Numbered from the stretch's first letter, positions 48,853-57,904 are shown. The stretch is 64,000 nucleotides of DNA from Streptomyces coelicoflavus (GCF_003112555.1 NZ_BEWB01000012.1:62001-126000), one strand, 5' to 3'. Numbers and translations: made by a program. The notes: generated by a model not told the origin, from the letters alone.

Positions 48853-51066
48853 GTGACAGCAGCAACGCACTCCACCCTCTTCCCGCAGGTACCGGACTCG
48901 GCCGACGCGGTGCTCGAAGGGCTCGACCCCGAGCAGCGCGAGGTGGCGACCGCCCTGCGCGGCCCGGTGTGCGTGCTGGCGGGAGCCGGTACGGGCAAGA
49001 CCCGGGCGATCACCCACCGCATCGCCTACGGGGTGCGCGCCGGGATCCTCCAGCCCTCCAGTGTCCTCGCCGTCACCTTCACCAACCGCGCGGCCGGGGA
49101 GATGCGCGGCCGGCTGCGCCAGCTCGGCGCCTCCGGTGTACAGGCCCGCACCTTCCACTCGGCGGCGCTGCGGCAGCTCCAGTACTTCTGGCCGAAAGCG
49201 ATCGGTGGCTCCCTGCCCAGGCTCGTCGACCGCAAGATCCAGCTCGTCGCCGACGCGGCCGCCGCCTGCCGCATCCGCCTCGACCGGGGCGAGCTGCGCG
49301 ACGCCACCGCGGAGATCGAGTGGTCGAAGGTGACCCAGACGGTCCCCGCCGACTACGCCCCGGCGGCCGCCAAGGCCGGCCGTGAGACTCCCCGTGACCC
49401 GGCGGAGATCGCCCAGCTGTACGCCGCCTACGAGGACCTCAAGCGGGCACGCTCCGTGATCGACTTCGAGGACGTCCTGCTGCTGACGGTGGCCGTCCTC
49501 CAGGACCGGCACGACGTCGCCCAGCAGGTCCGTGCCCAGTACCAGCACTTCGTCGTCGACGAGTACCAGGACGTCAGCCCCCTCCAGCAGCGACTGCTCG
49601 AACTGTGGCTCGGAGACCGCGACGACCTGTGCGTGGTCGGCGACGCCAGCCAGACGATCTATTCGTTCACGGGAGCAACCCCCGACCACCTGCTCGACTT
49701 CCGTGGCCGCCATCCCGGTGCCACCGTCGTCAAGCTGGTCCGCGACTACCGTTCCACCCCCCAGGTCGTCCACCTCGCCAACGGCCTGCTCGCCCAGGCC
49801 CGGGGCCGGGCCGCCGACCACCGTCTGGAGCTGGTCTCCCAGCGCCCCGCGGGTCCCGAGCCCGTCTACACCGAGTACACCGACGAACCGGCCGAGGCCG
49901 AGGGCGCGGCCCGCCGCATCCGCGAGCTCATCGATGCGGGCGTTCCGGCCGCCGAGATCGCGGTCCTGTTCCGTACCAATTCCCAGTCCGAGACCTACGA
50001 GCAGGCGCTCGCCGACATCGGGGTCCCCTACCAGCTGCGGGGCGCGGAGCGCTTCTTCGACCGGCCCGAGGTGCGCAAGGCCGGCAGTGCCCTGCGGGCC
50101 GCGGCGCGCTTCGGCGGCAACGACTCCCTCCTCGACGAGGCCGTCGACCTGCCCTCGCAGGTGCGCGCGGTGCTGTCGGGGGAGGGCTGGACCACCCAGC
50201 CGCCGGCCGGGTCGGGCGCCGTCCGGGAGCGCTGGGAGTCGCTGGCCGCCCTGGTCAGCCTGGCCCAGGACTTCGCCGCCGCCAGGACGGGAGCCACACT
50301 GAGCGACCTCGTCGTGGAACTGGACGAGCGGGCGGGCGCCCAGCACGCCCCGACGGTGCAGGGCGTCACCCTCGCCTCCCTGCACTCGGCCAAGGGCCTG
50401 GAGTGGGACGTCGTGTTCCTGGTGGGTGTGGCCGAGGGCATGATGCCGATCACCTACGCAAAGACCGACGAGCAGATCGAGGAGGAACGCCGCCTCCTCT
50501 ACGTCGGTGTCACCCGCGCGCGTGAACACCTGCACCTCTCCTGGGCGCTGGCCCGCTCGCCCGGCGGCCGTCCGAGCCGCAGGCCCAGCCGCTTCCTGAA
50601 GGGGCTGCGCCCCGGCTCCGGCACGGCGGCAGCGGGGCGAACGGCCGCCGGGGGTGCCGGAGGCGGCGTGGAGCGCGGGTTCCGGGGAGGCGGCGGTGGT
50701 GCCGCGGTCACCGTCCCCAGACGGGCCCGGCGGACGCCGGCCCGCTGCCGGGTCTGCGGGCGCACGCTCACCGACGCCGGCGAGATGAAGCTGATGCGCT
50801 GCGAGGGCTGCCCGTCCGACATGGACGAGGGCGTCTACGAGCGGCTGTGCGAGTGGCGGGCGGTGCAGGCGGAACGCAGCGGACAGCCCGCGTTCTGCGT
50901 CTTCACCGACAAGACGCTGGTGGCGATCGCCGAGTCCGTCCCGGAGGACGAGCGGGATCTCGCCCGGATCCCGGGGGTCGGCGCGCGCAAGCTCAACCGT
51001 TACGGAACCGAGGTGCTGGCCATCTGCGCAGGCCAGGAGGGAGTGGGGCTTGACGAGGACGGCTGA
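48853..51066 (+). CDS. uvrD2: UvrD2: SF1 helicase with tetracysteine motif and HRDC domain
   Basis: 737 aa. Helicase core: LAGAGTGKTR (Walker A), TFTNRAAGEM, VVDEYQDVSPLQ, GDASQTIYSFTGA, SLHSAKGLEWDVVF, YVGVTRAREHL. A Gly/Arg-rich linker (~residues 595-625) leads to a zinc-type cluster with CRVCG and a later CEGC, and then an HRDC domain (DKTLVAIAESVPEDERDLARIPGVG). The same architecture defines UvrD2 of mycobacteria. GTG 48853 is used. It lies directly upstream of the wblC leader. Confidence 0.92.
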   Translation: MTAATHSTLFPQVPDSADAVLEGLDPEQREVATALRGPVCVLAGAGTGKTRAITHRIAYGVRAGILQPSSVLAVTFTNRAAGEMRGRLRQLGASGVQARTFHSAALRQLQYFWPKAIGGSLPRLVDRKIQLVADAAAACRIRLDRGELRDATAEIEWSKVTQTVPADYAPAAAKAGRETPRDPAEIAQLYAAYEDLKRARSVIDFEDVLLLTVAVLQDRHDVAQQVRAQYQHFVVDEYQDVSPLQQRLLELWLGDRDDLCVVGDASQTIYSFTGATPDHLLDFRGRHPGATVVKLVRDYRSTPQVVHLANGLLAQARGRAADHRLELVSQRPAGPEPVYTEYTDEPAEAEGAARRIRELIDAGVPAAEIAVLFRTNSQSETYEQALADIGVPYQLRGAERFFDRPEVRKAGSALRAAARFGGNDSLLDEAVDLPSQVRAVLSGEGWTTQPPAGSGAVRERWESLAALVSLAQDFAAARTGATLSDLVVELDERAGAQHAPTVQGVTLASLHSAKGLEWDVVFLVGVAEGMMPITYAKTDEQIEEERRLLYVGVTRAREHLHLSWALARSPGGRPSRRPSRFLKGLRPGSGTAAAGRTAAGGAGGGVERGFRGGGGGAAVTVPRRARRTPARCRVCGRTLTDAGEMKLMRCEGCPSDMDEGVYERLCEWRAVQAERSGQPAFCVFTDKTLVAIAESVPEDERDLARIPGVGARKLNRYGTEVLAICAGQEGVGLDEDG

Positions 51067-51079
51067 TACCAACTCGTCG

Positions 51080-51119
51080 AAAAAATAGTTTGCGCATGCC
51101 CCGGGAATCCCCATAGGTT
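51080..51119 (+). promoter_or_regulatory. WblC/WhiB7-type autoregulated promoter
   Basis: An A-tract (51080-51085) lies just upstream of TTGCGC (51090-51095); after an 18-bp spacer comes TAGGTT (51114-51119). An AT-rich block immediately before the -35 box is the known recognition feature of WhiB7-sigmaA complexes, fitting self-activation of wblC. Confidence 0.7.
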
Positions 51120-51230
51120 CTTGGTCACGGGAACAGCGGCCTTCCCGGAGGCCCTGAATCCGTGTTGTACTTGCATATCCGCGGACTGGTTCGTCCCAGT
51201 CCCCCGAGACGCCGAGAGGAGGCGAGTCCA

Positions 51231-51563
51231 GTGATCAGCATCAACAGCAGCTTCGTCGCCAGCTCCACCGCCAAAATGACCGATCGCTCGGCCGTCTCCC
51301 TGTGCATCCTCGGCGCTTCCCACGCGGGCACCGGTCTGTCCGGCATTCGTGCCGTGCGTCCGGCTGCCGCCGCCGTTGCCCCCGCGGGCCTTCCCGTCCG
51401 TGAGCGCAATGAGCGACCGACCAAGGCACTGGAAGCAGCAGTAGCGGCACAGGCGCAGGCCTATGCCTTTACCGCGACCGGTGCCGGATTCCGGAAGCAG
51501 ACGACGCAGCACCACCTGATGTGGGCCTTCCGTGGGCCAGAACCCTGGAGTGATCCAGCCTGA
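51231..51563 (+). CDS. wblC leader uORF
   Basis: 110 codons from GTG 51231, with GAGAGGAGG 8-16 nt upstream, to TGA 51561. The product is Ala-rich and starts MISINSSFVASSTAKMTD, ending WAFRGPEPWSDPA. Its stop codon falls inside hairpins that precede an intrinsic terminator, the arrangement reported for whiB7/wblC leaders, where slow translation of the uORF under ribosome-targeting antibiotics lets transcription continue. Function is the act of translation rather than the peptide, by analogy. Confidence 0.75.
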   Translation: MISINSSFVASSTAKMTDRSAVSLCILGASHAGTGLSGIRAVRPAAAAVAPAGLPVRERNERPTKALEAAVAAQAQAYAFTATGAGFRKQTTQHHLMWAFRGPEPWSDPA

Positions 51564-51630
51564 TCGCCGATCAGGCCGGCGCCTTCAGGGCCGCGGAACC
51601 CCACCCGGGATCCGCGGCCCTTCTGTTTGT
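51545..51630 (+). terminator. Attenuator hairpins and intrinsic terminator of the wblC leader
   Basis: Three stems in order: CTGGA-GTGA-TCCAG (51545-51558), GCCTGATC-GCC-GATCAGGC (51558-51576, containing the uORF stop) and an 11-bp stem 51587-51597/51611-51621 followed by TCTGTTTGT. The first two share base 51558 and so compete or stack. The third is a textbook Rho-independent terminator ~110 nt before wblC. Confidence 0.75.
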
Positions 51631-51738
51631 CCCCGAACGGGGATGACAGCACGAAGGAGCCTCGGGACAAGAAAAGAACCCGGTACCAAGCCGACCCCCG
51701 GCCAACCGGCCGGAACGACCAGACGAGGAAGACCACCC

Positions 51739-52107
51739 GTGCAACTCGAAGCGCACGCCCCGTCCGTACCGCCTTCCGACACGATCCCCAAGCCCTGTTC
51801 CACGGAGGACTCCACCTTGACCCCGCTCACCGCGCTCACCGCGCTCGACGACGCCATCGAGAACCTGGGCGTGCCCGTCCCCTGCCGTTCCTACGACCCG
51901 GAGGTCTTCTTCGCCGAGTCGCCGGCGGACGTCGAGTACGCCAAGTCCCTCTGCCGCACCTGCCCGCTGATCGAGGCCTGCCTCGCCGGTGCCAAGGAGC
52001 GGCGTGAGCCCTGGGGCGTCTGGGGCGGAGAGCTGTTCGTCCAGGGTGTCGTCGTCGCCCGCAAGCGGCCCCGTGGCCGCCCGCGCAAGAACCCGGTTTC
52101 GGCATGA
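51739..52107 (+). CDS. wblC: WblC (WhiB7): redox-active Fe-S transcription factor for intrinsic antibiotic resistance
   Basis: 122 aa from GTG 51739. The four cluster cysteines are at 49, 72, 75 and 81 (PCRSYDP, LCRTCPLIEAC), followed by the GVWGGE turn that contacts sigma and a C-terminal AT-hook RGRP (112-115) in a Lys/Arg tail. The AT-hook distinguishes WhiB7/WblC from other Wbl proteins. It activates resistance genes from promoters with an AT-rich block upstream of -35. It is the second cistron after the leader uORF and overlaps the next ORF by ATGA. Confidence 0.93.
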   Translation: MQLEAHAPSVPPSDTIPKPCSTEDSTLTPLTALTALDDAIENLGVPVPCRSYDPEVFFAESPADVEYAKSLCRTCPLIEACLAGAKERREPWGVWGGELFVQGVVVARKRPRGRPRKNPVSA

Positions 52108-52427
52108 ACACCGCAGGCACGATCGACCGTCCCCTCACGTACGACCCCCAGAAGCAGGCCCCGATGAAGCCGTCCACCCACGACATCGCAGGCACCGCGC
52201 CTGAAGACTTCACCAGCAGCGGCGCGAAGGACTCGCGTCAGAACAGGACCCGTGAAATGCAACTCATCCCAGAAGCCCTGGCGCGTGCGCATATGCACGA
52301 CCGCCTGCATGAGGCCGAGCGGGAACGCCGGGCGCTGCGCCTGGCGACCGCTCGCCGGATGCAGCGCCGGGCGGAGCGCGCCTCGATGCGTGCTCGGCGT
52401 GCGCTGGCCATGGCGGTCATGCAGTAA
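52104..52427 (+). CDS. Small Arg/Ala-rich protein coupled to wblC
   Basis: 107 aa from ATG 52104, which overlaps the wblC stop (ATGA). The N-terminal half (MNTAGTIDRPLTYDPQKQ...) is polar; the C-terminal half from Met52 (MQLIPEALARAHMHDRL then Arg-rich helices) looks the more conserved, so ATG 52257 is an alternative start giving 56 aa. Highly basic helices suggest nucleic-acid or ribosome binding, by inference only. A terminator follows. Confidence 0.6.
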   Translation: MNTAGTIDRPLTYDPQKQAPMKPSTHDIAGTAPEDFTSSGAKDSRQNRTREMQLIPEALARAHMHDRLHEAERERRALRLATARRMQRRAERASMRARRALAMAVMQ

Positions 52428-52476
52428 CCGACACACCTGAAGCGGCGGTCTCCCCGCGGGAGACGAGGCTTCGCGC

Positions 52477-52512
52477 GTGGGGGCCGGTCCGGCCGAACGG
52501 ACCGGCCCCCAC
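52477..52512. terminator. Bidirectional terminator downstream of wblC
   Basis: A 15-bp perfect stem (52477-52491 with 52498-52512) around GCCGAA, between convergent stops at 52427 and 52534. A smaller GTCTCCC/GGGAGAC hairpin lies just upstream (52449-52464). Confidence 0.85.
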
Positions 52513-52533
52513 GGCGCGTTCGGCCGCAGAGAA

Positions 52534-53949
52534 TCAGGCCTGAGCGGCCGTCTCCTCCACCTCGCAGGCGTCCTCGTCCTCTCCGTCGACGCCCTGGTCC
52601 GCCGGCTCGGTCTCCTCCTCGGTGAGGAAGCCCACCAGCCACTCCTCCAGCTCGTCGCGCAGCCGAACCGTGGCCCCCAGCTGACACAGCACACCGATGG
52701 TGCTCAGGGTCACCCGGTGGATCAGCAGGTAGGCCGGCGGCAGGTTGAGCTGCTTGGCCAGCTGGTACGCGGGGGAGCGGGGGTCGCCGATGCGGGCCGC
52801 CTGGCTCCGCATCCAGCCGCGGGAGAAGGCGAACGCGTCGACCCTGGCCGGCTCGATGATCGGCAGGAGGTAGTCGAGAACGGCGTCGGGGTCCAGCTCT
52901 ATCGACTCCTTGACGAAGCCCTCCGCGCAGAGCATCTCGTAGACGGCCTCCGCCTCGCCGTCCAGCGTCATGCGCAGGGCCTGACCGATGGGCTCGGGCA
53001 GGCCGCCCGGCAGACGGTCGACCGTGCCGAAGTCCAGGACGCCCAGACGCCAGTCGTCCTCGCCCTCCGGTCCGCCGGGCAGCAGACGGAAGTTGCCCGG
53101 ATGCGGGTCGGCGTGCAGAAGCCCGGTGCGCGCCGGACCGGAGAAGAGGAAGTGGGCCAGCAACTGGCCGGCCCGGTCCCGCTGCTCCTGCGTGCCGCTC
53201 GTAATGATCTCCGACATCGGGATGCCGTCGATCCACTCGGTGATCAGCACCTGCTCGCACTGGTGGACCACGTCCGGCACCACGATGTCCGGGTCGTCCG
53301 CGAACACCTCGGCGTGCGTCCGCTGGGCCTCGGCCTCCAGGTCGTAGTCCAGCTCCTCCGAGACCCGGTCCTTCAGCTCGGTGATCAGCGGCTTGATGTC
53401 CATGCCGGGGACCAGCGGGCCGAGCAGCCGGGCGAAGCGGCTGAGCTGGTTCAGGTCGGACAGCAGCGCCTCGCCGGCGCCCGGGTACTGCACCTTGACC
53501 GCCACCTCGCGGCCGTCGTGCCACACTCCCCGGTGTACCTGGCCGATCGACGCGGCCGCGGCGGGCTTGTCCTCGAACTCGAGGAACAGCTCCTGCCAGT
53601 CCTCTCCGAGCCGCTCCGTGAGCACGGCGTGCACCGTGCGCGTCGGCATCGGCGGTGCCGCCTCCTGCAGTTTGGTCAGCGCTGCCCGGTAGGGGCCGGC
53701 GACCTCCTCGGGCAGCGCGGACTCGAAGACGGACAGGGCCTGCCCGAACTTCATCGCCCCGCCCTTGAGCTCACCCAGCACCTTGAACAGCTGCTCCGCG
53801 GTGCGCTGCTGAAGTTGCTGGCCGACGATCTCCGCGGACTCGCCCACGATTCGCTTGCCCAGCCCCCAGGTGGCCCGCCCGGCGAAGCCGAGCGGGAGCG
53901 CGGCGAGCTTGGCGGTCCGGGTGACCGCCTTGCGCGGAAGATCAGACAT
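52534..53949 (-). CDS. UbiB/ABC1 (AarF) family atypical kinase
   Basis: 471 aa. Family motifs: the KxGQ-type MKFGQALSVF, AAASIGQVHRG replacing the glycine-rich loop, VAVKVQYPG (catalytic Lys), LLHADPHPGNF and VLDFGTVD. Members support quinone or isoprenoid lipid metabolism as ATPases. Neighbour of whiB7 also in mycobacteria, where it is linked to antibiotic tolerance. The acidic C-terminal tail (EEETEPADQGVDGEDED) is unusual. ATG 53949 has GGAGGG upstream; the first 8 nt overlap the end of the ThiF gene, so they are coupled. Confidence 0.9.
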   Translation of the reverse strand: MSDLPRKAVTRTAKLAALPLGFAGRATWGLGKRIVGESAEIVGQQLQQRTAEQLFKVLGELKGGAMKFGQALSVFESALPEEVAGPYRAALTKLQEAAPPMPTRTVHAVLTERLGEDWQELFLEFEDKPAAAASIGQVHRGVWHDGREVAVKVQYPGAGEALLSDLNQLSRFARLLGPLVPGMDIKPLITELKDRVSEELDYDLEAEAQRTHAEVFADDPDIVVPDVVHQCEQVLITEWIDGIPMSEIITSGTQEQRDRAGQLLAHFLFSGPARTGLLHADPHPGNFRLLPGGPEGEDDWRLGVLDFGTVDRLPGGLPEPIGQALRMTLDGEAEAVYEMLCAEGFVKESIELDPDAVLDYLLPIIEPARVDAFAFSRGWMRSQAARIGDPRSPAYQLAKQLNLPPAYLLIHRVTLSTIGVLCQLGATVRLRDELEEWLVGFLTEEETEPADQGVDGEDEDACEVEETAAQA

Positions 53950-55156
53950 GCGCCCTCCAAGTCCCAGCCGGCCGCGCCGGTTCCGCCTCGTGGCGTACTT
54001 CCGCTGACGGCCCTTGCCCAGCCATTGTCGCGCGCCTCCCCCCGTCCTCGGGGATGTGTTCCTGCTTACCTTTCCCGGCCGCCCCGCACGGGCACGCCGG
54101 ATGCGCCCGGACCGGCCGTGCGTGCCAGCGCAGACCGGGCAGCGAGACCTCCCAGCGCGCACCGGTGCTCGAGGGCGTCCGGCCGTCCAGGAAGGCGAGC
54201 GCGTGCGCCGCCGCGCATCCGGCGACGGTCGCCGCGAGGGTGAGGTCGCAGGGCGGTACCCGGCGCTGCCGCCCGGAGCGCCACTGCGCCACCAGTCGCG
54301 GCCAGGCCGGGTCCCGGTCGGTGCGGTCGGCGTGCAGGCAGCCGGCGCACCCCGTCTCGCCGGGCAGCACCAGGGGGCCGACGACCCCGGTCCCCTCCAC
54401 GACGCCGGCATAGAGGTGGGGCGTGCCGGAGGACATGAGGGACTCCGCGGCGGCCGGGTCGGGCGTGTGCACCGCGACGTCGTCACGCGGGGCGACGATC
54501 ACCAGGGAGAAGCCCGGGTCGCCCTCCTCGCGCGGTGTCGTCGTGCCTCGGCGCGGCGGCCGGTCTGGGGCGGCCCGGCGGACGACACGGCGGGCCGCCT
54601 CGTCCCGGCGGTCGCCGGTCGACTCGGCGGGCAGACCACCCGGAGCGACGTCCCACGGCTCGACGCGTCCGCCGTCGCGCACGTCGATCTCGCCGACGCC
54701 CGAGCCCGACAGCAGGCCGGCCAGCACCGCGCCCACCCGTCCGGCACCCCGTACGCCCACCCGCAGAGCGCGTCGGGCGGCCAGGTGTCTCATCGCGTCA
54801 CCCGGTTCGGCGGTGGTCAGGGACAGCGAGGCCAGGTCGGGGCGGAGCCGGTCGAGGACCCCCTTCTTCTCCCGCAGGGCGTCGGCGGCCGGCCCGCCGC
54901 CGCGGGAGTCGTCGAGCAGACCGGCCCGCGCCAGCCGCTCCACCACTCGGTCCACGTGCCCGTCCGGCAGGTCCATGCGGTGCCCCGCCTCACGCAGGAG
55001 CGCCGGGCCACGCGTGCCGTTGAGCAGTTCCAGGAAGCTGCCCGTCGCCGTGTCCACCGGTGCCAAGGTCAGCGCGTGCGCCGGTGTCATCCCGAACTGC
55101 ACGGTGTTCAGGTCGCGCCAGCCGCGCCTCAGCGCGGGCTTCACCATCGGATGCAT
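53942..55156 (-). CDS. Orphan ThiF/E1-like protein with winged N-terminal region
   Basis: 404 aa. Residues ~20-90 resemble the partner domain seen in YcaO/TOMM-type cyclodehydratase proteins (NTVQFGMTPAHALTLAP... LDDSRGGG). A Rossmann core begins at VGVRGAGRVGAVLA (GAGRVG 137-142) and contains EIDVRDGGRVEPWDV. Cys residues CAGC and CPCG may bind zinc. The usual adenylation Arg and Asp residues are not obvious, so catalytic status is open. ATG 55156 has GGGGGAT upstream. It overlaps the UbiB gene by 8 bp. No ubiquitin-like or YcaO gene is adjacent. Confidence 0.8.
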   Translation of the reverse strand: MHPMVKPALRRGWRDLNTVQFGMTPAHALTLAPVDTATGSFLELLNGTRGPALLREAGHRMDLPDGHVDRVVERLARAGLLDDSRGGGPAADALREKKGVLDRLRPDLASLSLTTAEPGDAMRHLAARRALRVGVRGAGRVGAVLAGLLSGSGVGEIDVRDGGRVEPWDVAPGGLPAESTGDRRDEAARRVVRRAAPDRPPRRGTTTPREEGDPGFSLVIVAPRDDVAVHTPDPAAAESLMSSGTPHLYAGVVEGTGVVGPLVLPGETGCAGCLHADRTDRDPAWPRLVAQWRSGRQRRVPPCDLTLAATVAGCAAAHALAFLDGRTPSSTGARWEVSLPGLRWHARPVRAHPACPCGAAGKGKQEHIPEDGGRRATMAGQGPSAEVRHEAEPARPAGTWRAHV

Positions 55157-55374
55157 GCCAGATCCCCCGTATGTCTTCCAGTGCCGTGTTCGCGGCTCCG
55201 TGGTCGGTCGCGGATCCGCCGGCGAGTGCCAGCATGCCCGGATGCGCGCAGGGACGTCGGAAGTTGTCCACAGGTGGGGGGTATTCGTCGTACGAATCAG
55301 CCGCACGTCTCCCAGGACGAGTGGCGGATCGGACCGAAGCGCCCCGGAGCCGGGACTTCCCCGTGTGCAGCGGG

Positions 55375-55380
55375 TAACGT
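55375..55380 (+). promoter_or_regulatory. Putative -10 box of leaderless YgjP-family gene
   Basis: TAACGT ends 6 nt before GTG 55387; there is no RBS. It lies in the divergent gap with the ThiF gene. Confidence 0.45.
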
Positions 55381-55386
55381 CGTGGC

Positions 55387-55983
55387 GTGTCCGCCGACCC
55401 ACTGCACCGCGCCGGGGCACCCCCGCGCACACCGACGAATCCGCCGCCGAGCGGCTCGGGTACGAGCGCGATCGAGGTGCGCAGGAGCACCCGGCGGCGC
55501 CGGACGGTATCCGCGTACCGCGAGGGCGACCGCACCGTCGTGCTGATCCCCGCCCGGATGTCCGAGGCCGAGGAGCAACGCTGGGTGAGGGTCATGCTCG
55601 ACAAGCTGGCCGCCCAGGAGAGCAAGCGCGTCCTCGGCGACGCCGAGCTGGCCGAGCGCGCGGAGCGTCTGTCGGGGCAGTACTTCGACGGCCGGGCCAG
55701 GCCGGCCTCGGTCCGCTGGGTCACCAACCAGAACACCCGCTGGGGCTCGTGCACCCCGTCCGAGGGAAGCATCCGGCTGTCGCACCGCCTCCAGGGCATG
55801 CCCGAGTACGTCGTCGACTACGTCCTCCTGCACGAACTGGCGCACCTGCTGGTTCCCGGGCACGGACCGCGGTTCTGGCGGCTGCTCGAGGCCTATCCGC
55901 GGACCGAGCGCGCCAGGGGTTACCTCGAGGGCGTGGTCGCCGCGGACCGGCTGCCGCGCGTGCCCGGCGCCCGCAGCGAGTAG
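55387..55983 (+). CDS. YgjP-like zinc metallopeptidase (DUF45)
   Basis: 198 aa. After a ~35-residue basic/Pro-rich start come NTRWGSCTPSEGSIRLS and the zinc motif HELAHLLVPGHGPRFW (HExxH with a third His), then LEAYPRTERARGYLEG. Family role unknown; cytoplasmic. GTG 55387 is used with a -10 box 6 nt upstream. Confidence 0.87.
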   Translation: MSADPLHRAGAPPRTPTNPPPSGSGTSAIEVRRSTRRRRTVSAYREGDRTVVLIPARMSEAEEQRWVRVMLDKLAAQESKRVLGDAELAERAERLSGQYFDGRARPASVRWVTNQNTRWGSCTPSEGSIRLSHRLQGMPEYVVDYVLLHELAHLLVPGHGPRFWRLLEAYPRTERARGYLEGVVAADRLPRVPGARSE

Positions 55984-56121
55984 CGTGGACGGGCCGGACC
56001 GGTGTCCGCCACGGCCCCGCACGGGTTTCGTACCGGGTCTGTACCGACTTCCTCCGGTGTCGGTGTTTGCCGTTAGCCTGTCGCGACGCACTCGCATTCG
56101 GATGGGGGACGGTCGTAACGC

Positions 56122-57891
56122 ATGGCCAGGGAATTTCAACGCGGCCACAAGGCCAGGATCAGTGACCTCACCTCGGGCACGGATCTGTACGTAGGCGTGC
56201 AGATCTCCGGCCCCGGGCTGAGCTTCGACATCAGCTGTTTCGGACTCGACGCCGACGAGCGGTTGTCGGACGACCGGTACTTCGTGTTCTTCAACCAACC
56301 GAAGACCCCCGAGGAGTCCATTCAGCTCCTGGGTGCGCAGGCGGGTGACACGGAGTCCTTCCGGGTCACCCTCGACAGCATCCCCCAGCAGATCCAGAAG
56401 CTCTCCTTCACCGCGACGATCGACGGCGCCGGCCAGATGTCACAGGTCGGCCCCGGGTACATCCGGATCGTCGCGGGTGGCGAGGAAGTGGCCCGGTACC
56501 CGTTCAGCGGGTCGGAGTTCTCCACCGAGCGCGCCGTCATGCTGGGCGACTTCTATCTGAAGGACGTGTGGCGGTTCGCCGCCGTCGGTCAGGGCTTCGA
56601 CGGCGGTCTCGACGCGCTGCTGAGGAACTTCGGCGGTGAGGTGGCCGAGGACGAGGCACCCGCGCCGGAGCAGACGCAGCAGCCGCAGTCCGGCGCCGCC
56701 CCGGGCTTCGCCCCGCCCGCCCAGGCCTCGGCGCCGCCGGCCTTCGGCGCACCCGCCGCCTCCGCACCGCCGGCGGCCCCCGCGCCGCAGTCCGCCCAGC
56801 AGGGTTTCGCGCCGCCGCCCGCGGCCGCCCCGCCCGCCGCCACGCCGCCACCGGCTCCCGCCCCGGCGCCCGGCCCGGACGTGCACGCCGCGCAGACCAT
56901 CGTCGCGCCCATGAACACGCCGCCCGGCGGCGCCCCCGTGCCGCCCCCCGCCCCGGCGCCCGCGCCGTACGGGCAGCCGGGCCAGCCCGGTCAGCAGCCG
57001 CCGTACGGCCAGGTCCCCGGCCAGACCGCGCCGCCGCCCCCCGGCTACGGCCAGCCCCAGGCGCCCCAGGCCCCGCCCCCGCCGCCCGGTTACGGCCAGC
57101 CGCCCGCGCCTGCCGGCTACGGGCAGCCCACCCCGCCCCCGGGCTACGGCCAGCCGACGCCGCCTCCCGGCTACGGCCAGCAGCCTCCCCAGGGCGCACC
57201 GCAGGGCATCCCCCAGGGGGCGCCGCAGGGTGCCGGTGTGACCGCGGCGCTCCAGCAGTTCCGGGAGACCGCGACCGGGCAGCGCTGGACGCAGCAGAAC
57301 AAGAAGCTGGTCCGGGTCGACCTCGGAGCCGAGGGCCAGCCCGTGCTCGCCCGGCAGGGCAGCATGGTGCTCTACCAGGGCAAGGTCGACTTTGGCTACA
57401 AGGGCGCCGGATTCGCCGGCCGGGTCGTGGGCAATGCCACCGGCCAGGAGATGCAGCTGATGCGCTGCACCGGCAAGGGACAGGTGTTCCTCGCGGACAA
57501 CTCCGCGATGCTCCACCCCATCGAGCTCCAGGGCGACGCCGTCTGCGTCTCCGCGGAGAACGTCCTCGCCTTCGACGAGAGCCTCCAGTACGAGGTGCGT
57601 CGCATCGAGGGGCACGGCATCCCGGGTGGCGCGCTGTTCACGATGCAGTTCCAGGGCACCGGCACGATCGTCGTCAAGACGCGCGGCGTGCCCGTGGTGC
57701 TGCCGGTCACGCCGACGACGTTCGCCGACTGCAACGCCGTGGTCGCCTGGTCCGCCGCCGCCCAGGTGGTCGTCTCCAGCCAGGTGCGGATGCGCCGCAA
57801 CTCCTACGCGGGCGACACGGGCGAGAGCGTCAACCTGCAGTTCCGGGCCGCGCCCGGCAGCTTCGTCGTCGTCCAGCCGTACGAGATCTGA
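56122..57891 (+). CDS. TerD-AIM24 fusion protein with Pro/Gln-rich linker
   Basis: 589 aa. Residues ~1-175 are a TerD (tellurite/stress) domain: DLYVGVQISGPGLSFDISCF, FVFFNQPKTPEES, LSFTATIDGAGQ, with calcium-type acidic residues. Residues ~180-375 are a disordered linker of PPA and GYGQPTPPP repeats. Residues ~380-589 are an AIM24-like beta domain (RQGSMVLYQGKVDFGYKGAG, NVLAFDESLQYEVRRIEG). The fusion physically links the stress-associated TerD fold to the AIM24 family encoded next door. ATG 56122 has GGGGGAC upstream. Confidence 0.9.
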   Translation: MAREFQRGHKARISDLTSGTDLYVGVQISGPGLSFDISCFGLDADERLSDDRYFVFFNQPKTPEESIQLLGAQAGDTESFRVTLDSIPQQIQKLSFTATIDGAGQMSQVGPGYIRIVAGGEEVARYPFSGSEFSTERAVMLGDFYLKDVWRFAAVGQGFDGGLDALLRNFGGEVAEDEAPAPEQTQQPQSGAAPGFAPPAQASAPPAFGAPAASAPPAAPAPQSAQQGFAPPPAAAPPAATPPPAPAPAPGPDVHAAQTIVAPMNTPPGGAPVPPPAPAPAPYGQPGQPGQQPPYGQVPGQTAPPPPGYGQPQAPQAPPPPPGYGQPPAPAGYGQPTPPPGYGQPTPPPGYGQQPPQGAPQGIPQGAPQGAGVTAALQQFRETATGQRWTQQNKKLVRVDLGAEGQPVLARQGSMVLYQGKVDFGYKGAGFAGRVVGNATGQEMQLMRCTGKGQVFLADNSAMLHPIELQGDAVCVSAENVLAFDESLQYEVRRIEGHGIPGGALFTMQFQGTGTIVVKTRGVPVVLPVTPTTFADCNAVVAWSAAAQVVVSSQVRMRRNSYAGDTGESVNLQFRAAPGSFVVVQPYEI

Positions 57892-57904
57892 GGGAGAGCC
57901 CGAG

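Noticed and set aside
51162..51563. 133-aa protein-coding gene upstream of wblC starting at 51162
   Set aside because: The strong RBS and start are at 51231; position and terminator point to a regulatory uORF rather than an ordinary gene.
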